Below are positions 7,201 to 9,828 of a DNA stretch of 9,828 nt, piece by piece. Source of the stretch: Verrucomicrobiales bacterium (lineage in GTDB: Bacteria > Verrucomicrobiota > Verrucomicrobiia > Limisphaerales > UBA9464); NCBI GenBank assembly GCA_003445095.1, contig DLVS01000111.1, positions 1 through 9,828 of the forward strand, in the 5' to 3' direction. Position numbers and translations under genes: made by a program. Below the pieces are notes generated by a model. The model had not been told where the DNA came from and made no database searches. It saw only the letters and a program-made list of their open reading frames with translations. Each line of letters starts with the position of its first letter. Positions within the stretch are counted from its first letter, which is position 1.

Positions 7201-7449
7201 CGGCCGATCTTGATGACCGCCTTCTCGACGATTGCTGGCATCCTGCCGATCGCAATCGGCTTCGGCGCGGGCGCAGAAAGCCGGCGGCCGATGGGCATCG
7301 CGGTCGTCGGAGGGATGCTTTCTAGCACGTTCCTCACGCTGTTCATCATTCCGGTCGTGTATCTGCTCTTCAGCCGCCTGGTCCGCCGCCGGCCCGCCCC
7401 AGTGCCGACTCCGGAACCCATGGGCTTGAGCGAAGTTCCGGCGAAGTAG
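4279..7449 (+). CDS. RND family multidrug-type efflux transporter (HAE1/AcrB-like permease)
   Basis: A full-length 1056-residue inner-membrane proton-driven exporter, close to the usual 1020-1070. Its layout is classic: TM1 (about 11-30), a large periplasmic porter loop (31-336), TM2-6 (337-482), TM7 (526-545), a second periplasmic loop (546-863) and TM8-12 (864-1032). The proton-relay residues are present: Asp400-Asp401 in GIVVDDAIVVLE of TM4 and Lys943 in GLVTKNSILLVEYA of TM10, matching AcrB Asp407, Asp408 and Lys940. The ELPDIDPP and YPGANAQVIETEV motifs after TM1 place it with the hydrophobic/amphiphilic (drug-type) exporters rather than heavy-metal pumps, which carry different TM4 motifs. 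The TM9-TM10 loop is about 11 residues longer than usual. The 12-base gap after the adaptor, with only a weak CGGA ribosome site, suggests translational coupling. No TolC-like gene follows. Substrate unknown. Confidence 0.96.
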   Translation: MILSRISIQRPILATMMNLVLILFGIIGLARLPVRELPDIDPPIVSVTTVYPGANAQVIETEVTERLEEAINNIEGIKVLESESREAVSSITVEFDLSRDIDVAAQDVRDRVSRVRGNLPDDIREPIIAKQDSDAQPIIWIALNSDRLSPLELTTLAERQLKPRFQGIAGVSSVTIGGEKRYAMRLWLDSEKMAARGVTVLDVQDALRQQNVDLPSGRVENVDREMTIQTRGELKDAEEFNNLVIRADRSNLIRLRDIGRAEDGVEDYRTIARARGKPCIFLGVVKQAKANTVSVAQEVRNEIDQLRPSLPQGCDMWVGYDSSIFVEKAISEVWDTLAIAFALVVLIIFLFLRDFRSTLIPAVAIPVSLIGTFALLYLFGYSINILTMLALVLSIGIVVDDAIVVLEAIYRHIEEGMQPMQAAFKAMEEISYAVIAITISLVAVFTPLAFQKSTTGRLFIEFALTVAGSVVISAFVALTLSPAMASRLLRPVQGRKHGALFNFFERVFDGITSAYTRGLKWALAHRAVMGLVTLATLAVMFLAYRGLEQDFLPQEDKGRLFAMVITPNGSTSEFTDRQLRKAEEIISTIPEVSSFGAMVAPGFNGPGQASFGIVFVTFTDRALRKRSVQEIVNGPGGVAQRLFTEVEGGLAIANLPKAIEVGFNSAPFELVLQNQDLAALDTTANELANKIRGLTNASGRPLLTNVRVTYEVNKPELRVNIDRSRAASLGVGIADVARTMQILFGGLDLSRIKRDGKEYDVMVQLERVSRLKPADLDKIFVRSGTGELIQLSSLVTRTEGAAPNSISHYGRLRSANITGSPGGVPIGTVMKQVKALLDTDLPPGFLYEWDGDARNLNEASTEIWWVLGLAGIIVYMTLAAQFESLIHPFTVMLALPLAFVGAFGSLWLLHWLGLIGVIPVIPAMNFNLFSQIGLVLLVGLVTKNSILLVEYANQKMAHGKSPYDAMVEAGQVRLRPILMTAFSTIAGILPIAIGFGAGAESRRPMGIAVVGGMLSSTFLTLFIIPVVYLLFSRLVRRRPAPVPTPEPMGLSEVPAK

Positions 7450-7475
7450 GCAGTCTGGCCCTTTCGACGCTTCTC

Positions 7476-7508
7476 GCCGGTCCGTTTTTTTGCGCGGTTC
7501 GCACCGGT
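7476..7508 (+). terminator. Hairpin with T7 run after the efflux operon, possible terminator
   Basis: CCGGT (7477-7481) pairs with ACCGG (7503-7507), and inside it CCG (7482-7484) with CGG (7495-7497). A run of seven T (7485-7491) lies in the loop rather than after the stem, so this is not a standard rho-independent terminator. It is 27 bases past the transporter stop, the right place for one. Confidence 0.3.
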
Positions 7509-7533
7509 TCTCACTGCGTGAATACGGCGCAGG

Positions 7534-7547
7534 CGGACCAAAGTCCG
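7534..7547. repeat. Small hairpin in the spacer between efflux and ThuA genes
   Basis: CGGAC (7534-7538) and GTCCG (7543-7547) form a 5-bp stem with a CAAA loop. It is the only other clear structure in the 204-base spacer 7450-7653. I see no convincing -35/-10 pair or ribosome site before the ATG at 7654. Confidence 0.25.
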
Positions 7548-7653
7548 AACCGTCGGCCCGAACTCGCGGCTTGATTCTCCACCCGTGAGGTCGGCCCAAT
7601 GAAGGGGTTCCCGCGCTGGTTCGTCATTCTGGGGACTGTTAACGCCATCTTTT

Positions 7654-9009
7654 ATGAAATTTCGCTCGCTACTCTCGGTGCTTGCCGTCGTCAGCTTGCT
7701 GACGGCGGAGGCCGCGCCCAAAAAAGTTATCCTCGTCACCGCCACTAAGGGTTTCCGCCATTCGTCGATACCCACCGCGGAAAATGTCATCACCACGCTG
7801 GGCCAAACCAGCGGCGCTTTCACGGTGGTGGATGTGGTCCGCGGCGGGCCTCAGGGTACCAATGACGCTGACGTCGCCGAAAAATTAACCCTCGCCAAAC
7901 TGAACGCGGTGGATGGAGTGATCTTCGCCAACACTACGGGTGACCTCGCCCTTCCCGACAAAGAGGGGTTCCTGAACTGGCTTGAAGCCGGTCACGCCTT
8001 CATTGGTATGCATTCGGCCTCCGACACATTCCACGGGTTCCCTCCGTTCATTGAAATGTTGGGCGGGGAATTTTTGACCCACGACGCCCAAGTCGGCATC
8101 AGCGCAGTGAATCAAGATCCGGCCCATCCGGCCACGAAGTCCCTGGGGCCGACGTACGACATCTTCGACGAAATTTATATCTTCAAGAGTTTCAACCGCG
8201 GAAAAGTCCACGGGTTACTGGGACTGGATGCGCATCCCAACTGGAAGTTCCCGGGCGATTTTGCGGTCTCCTGGAGCAAGGAAGTCGGCCGCGGACGAAT
8301 TTTCTACACCTCGTTGGGACATCGCGAAGACGTTTGGACTAGCCCGTCGTATCAGCGGCACATCTTGGGAGGCATCGAATGGGCTCTGGGGTTGGCGCAG
8401 GGAAGCGCGACACCCCAAGATCCAACGGCCCGGCTTAGCGCGGCCGAGGCCGCTGACGGATTCAAACTATTGTTCGATGGCAAGACCCTCAACGGTTGGA
8501 AGCTGAGAAATCCCGACGGTACGAAAAGCTGGCTGGTCGAAAACGGGATGTTGATCAACCGACTCGAACACCAAAAGGACAAGGTCGTCGGCCACGGCAC
8601 TGATTTGGTCAGTGACGCCAAGTTCCGGGACTTCGTGGTGCGCTACGAGTACCTGATTCCGCCGGGCGCGAATTCCGGTTTCTATCTTCGCGGGCGGCAT
8701 GAAATCCAAATCTTTGACGACTACGACAAGAAGCCCGAGCTCGGCGGCAATGGCGCGATTTACAGTGTCTCGCCGGTCGCCCTCATGGCCTCCCGCAAGC
8801 CTGGCCAATGGCAAACCGTCGAGGCGAAAATCGTCGGCAACATGATCACGGTCATTCTGAACGGGGTCACCGTACAGCAAGATGTCGAATGCAACAAAGG
8901 CACCGGCAGCCACCTAGACGACAACGTGGATCAGCCCGGGCCGTTCCTGCTCCAAGGCGACCACGGGGAAGTCGCGTTCCGAAATATTCGGGTGAAGGAG
9001 CTGAAGTAG
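7654..9009 (+). CDS. Secreted ThuA-like domain fused to DUF1080 (3-keto-disaccharide hydrolase family)
   Basis: A 451-residue exported two-domain protein. A signal peptide (MKFRSLLSVL, hydrophobic to about 17) ends near AEA-APKK (18-24). Residues about 24-247 are a ThuA-like, class I amidotransferase-type fold: ILVTATKGFRHSS (26-38), GVIFANTTGD (88-97), FIGMHSASDTFHGFP (116-130) and FYTSLGHREDVW (217-228). Residues about 265-450 are DUF1080/PF06439, with GFKLLFDGKTLNGWK (269-283), YLIPPGANSGFYLRG (333-347) and FLLQGDHGEVAFRNIRVKEL (431-450), a laminin-G-like jelly roll. In rhizobia, ThuA with the dehydrogenase ThuB handles 3-keto derivatives of trehalose and sucrose; PF06439 is named for 3-keto-disaccharide hydrolysis. 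The fusion therefore suggests breakdown of 3-keto-glycosides outside the cytoplasm. That is inference; no partner dehydrogenase is visible. No Shine-Dalgarno site precedes the ATG. Confidence 0.9.
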   Translation: MKFRSLLSVLAVVSLLTAEAAPKKVILVTATKGFRHSSIPTAENVITTLGQTSGAFTVVDVVRGGPQGTNDADVAEKLTLAKLNAVDGVIFANTTGDLALPDKEGFLNWLEAGHAFIGMHSASDTFHGFPPFIEMLGGEFLTHDAQVGISAVNQDPAHPATKSLGPTYDIFDEIYIFKSFNRGKVHGLLGLDAHPNWKFPGDFAVSWSKEVGRGRIFYTSLGHREDVWTSPSYQRHILGGIEWALGLAQGSATPQDPTARLSAAEAADGFKLLFDGKTLNGWKLRNPDGTKSWLVENGMLINRLEHQKDKVVGHGTDLVSDAKFRDFVVRYEYLIPPGANSGFYLRGRHEIQIFDDYDKKPELGGNGAIYSVSPVALMASRKPGQWQTVEAKIVGNMITVILNGVTVQQDVECNKGTGSHLDDNVDQPGPFLLQGDHGEVAFRNIRVKELK

Positions 9010-9032
9010 GAAGCGTTGGGACGTTTCATTAA

Positions 9033-9158
9033 GGTAGGGATGGCGCGCTGCGCCGTCCCCGGCCCAGGCGAAGCTTTGGGCTGGTCTTTCGCAGAGACGC
9101 GTCGAGTGGCGCTACCAAGAATTCCGCGGCCTTAGCGCAGGGCCGAAGCAGCCCTACC
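9033..9158. repeat. REP/MITE-like palindromic intergenic element
   Basis: About 126 bases bounded by an inverted 7-mer, GGTAGGG (9033-9039) and CCCTACC (9152-9158). Inside are successive stems: 9037-9059 (10 bp); GCCCA/TGGGC at 9062-9066 and 9077-9081; CGGCC/GGCCG at 9127-9131 and 9141-9145, competing with AGGGC/GCCCT at 9139-9143 and 9151-9155. No open frame or transposase is present. The architecture fits a dispersed, non-autonomous palindromic repeat in the gap between convergent genes. Only one copy is in the window, so its repetitive nature is unproven. Confidence 0.55.
9037..9059 (+). terminator. Strong 10-bp hairpin after the ThuA-DUF1080 gene
   Basis: GGGATGGCGC (9037-9046) pairs with GCGCCGTCCC (9050-9059) around a GCT loop, with a single U-G wobble. 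It starts 27 bases past the stop codon. There is no T-run after it, so it may stop transcription weakly or only stabilise the 3' end; it is also the outermost stem of the larger palindromic element. Confidence 0.4.
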
Positions 9159-9182
9159 GAGTCGGGTTTTGTTCACCATGCG

Positions 9183-9195
9183 TCTGAATTTCAGA
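9183..9195. repeat. Short palindrome downstream of the alcohol dehydrogenase gene
   Basis: TCTGAA (9183-9188) and TTCAGA (9190-9195) are exact reverse complements around one base. As RNA it can form a 5-bp stem with a 3-base loop, 13 bases past the minus-strand stop codon. It is short and AT-rich, and possibly chance. Confidence 0.2.
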
Positions 9196-9207
9196 GCTTG
9201 AGGCGCG

Positions 9208-9828
9208 TTACAAACATTCGAGGTACAGCGCGCGCAAGTCTTCGGCGGTCACCGGCACAGCGTTGGTGCGGTGACACGGATCCTCCCACGCCTGCGCCAC
9301 GAGGGCGTCGAGATGCTCGGCCTTGACGCCATGTTCGCGGAGCTTGGTGTTCAGCCCCAGGTCGGCGAGGAATCGCGTGATGAATCCGACGGTCTGACAA
9401 TCGGCTTCGCCGTCAGTGACCTTCACCACGTCGAGACCACAAGCGAGTCCGACCCGCCGATAGAGGCCTGGCTTCCGGCGGGCGTTGAAATTCATGACCG
9501 CCACCAAGCACAAGGCATTGGCCAAGCCGTGGTGAAGCCCGCAGATCGTGGAGAGCGGGTGTGCGAGGGAATGCACCGCCCCAAGGTCCTTTTGGAACGC
9601 CACCGCACCCATCGCCGCCGCGACGAGCATGTGCCCGCGCGCTTCGAGGTCGTCGCCCTTGGCATAGGCGCGCGGCAAGGCCTCGATGATGAGCCGGATT
9701 CCTTCTAGTGCGATGCCATCGCACATGGGGTGGAACTGCGGGCAGGTGAAGCTTTCGATGCAATGCGTCAGCGCGTCAGCGCCGGTGGCAGCGGTCAGCT
9801 TCGGCGGCAAGCCAATAGTCAGCTTCGG
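9208..9828 (-). CDS. Iron-containing alcohol dehydrogenase, C-terminal part (5' partial)
   Basis: The minus-strand frame is open from the window edge at 9828 to the TAA at 9210-9208, giving 206 visible residues. It starts PKLTIGLPPKLTAATGADAL, which aligns with the middle of group III (Fe-type) alcohol dehydrogenases, so the N-terminal NAD(P)-binding half lies beyond the window. The TTG at 9810 is internal, not the start. Metal ligands are in place: Asp18 and His22 in GADALTHCIES, His86 in GAVHSLAHPL, and His100 in GLHHGLANAL, with the 14-residue gap seen between His263 and His277 of FucO. The C-terminus reads DPCHRTNAVPVTAEDLRALY, common in this family. It should reversibly oxidise an alcohol to an aldehyde or ketone in the cytoplasm; the substrate cannot be told. 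It converges on the ThuA-DUF1080 gene, with the palindromic element between them. Confidence 0.93.
   Translation of the reverse strand, partial: PKLTIGLPPKLTAATGADALTHCIESFTCPQFHPMCDGIALEGIRLIIEALPRAYAKGDDLEARGHMLVAAAMGAVAFQKDLGAVHSLAHPLSTICGLHHGLANALCLVAVMNFNARRKPGLYRRVGLACGLDVVKVTDGEADCQTVGFITRFLADLGLNTKLREHGVKAEHLDALVAQAWEDPCHRTNAVPVTAEDLRALYLECL

Noticed and set aside
7188..7823. 211-codon minus-strand open frame spanning the spacer between the pump and ThuA genes
   Set aside because: It runs antisense to both real genes, with Arg/Lys-rich stretches and no domain; it depends on the spacer happening to lack stops.
9808..9810. TTG as start codon of the alcohol dehydrogenase
   Set aside because: The frame stays open to the window edge and the residues before it (PKLTIG) match the family, so the gene simply continues outside the window.

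Overview
The window looks like a chromosomal stretch of a GC-rich, Gram-negative-type bacterium, most likely Verrucomicrobiota (a Pedosphaera/Limisphaerales-like lineage). This rests on recognised family types, not on a search: a pseudopilin with the GFTLIELLVVIAIIAILAG start and INVAFVDGH tail that is abundant in that phylum and in Planctomycetes/Lentisphaerae; a secreted ThuA-DUF1080 fusion; and a DUF2723-like protein ending in TPR-type helices. A complete RND pump with a lipoprotein adaptor implies an outer membrane.

Layout, left to right. 1-858 is the C-terminal part of a large protein that begins before the window. 859-1171 is non-coding. 1172-1999 encodes a single type II/IV pilin-like pseudopilin. 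2140-3087 encodes a secreted beta-propeller with Asp-box (BNR) repeats. Then come a periplasmic adaptor (3196-4266) and an inner-membrane RND transporter (4279-7449), only 12 bases apart and surely one transcription unit. 7450-7653 is non-coding with hairpins. 7654-9009 encodes the secreted ThuA-DUF1080 two-domain protein. 9010-9207 lies between convergent genes and holds a REP-like palindromic element. The minus strand from 9828 to 9208 carries the C-terminal part of an iron-containing alcohol dehydrogenase.

How the genes relate. The adaptor and transporter form two parts of a tripartite efflux pump; no outer-membrane channel gene lies beside them, so that part must be encoded elsewhere. The beta-propeller gene is on the same strand just upstream and may be co-transcribed, but nothing in the sequence ties its function to efflux. 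The ThuA-DUF1080 protein fits extracytoplasmic sugar (3-keto-glycoside) catabolism. The other genes look independent.

Most of the window is ordinary. I see no new defence system, CRISPR array, insertion sequence, tRNA or rRNA. The items most worth a second look are the palindromic element at 9033-9158, the ThuA-DUF1080 fusion, the hairpin just before the propeller gene, and the uncertain start/promoter region of the adaptor gene.
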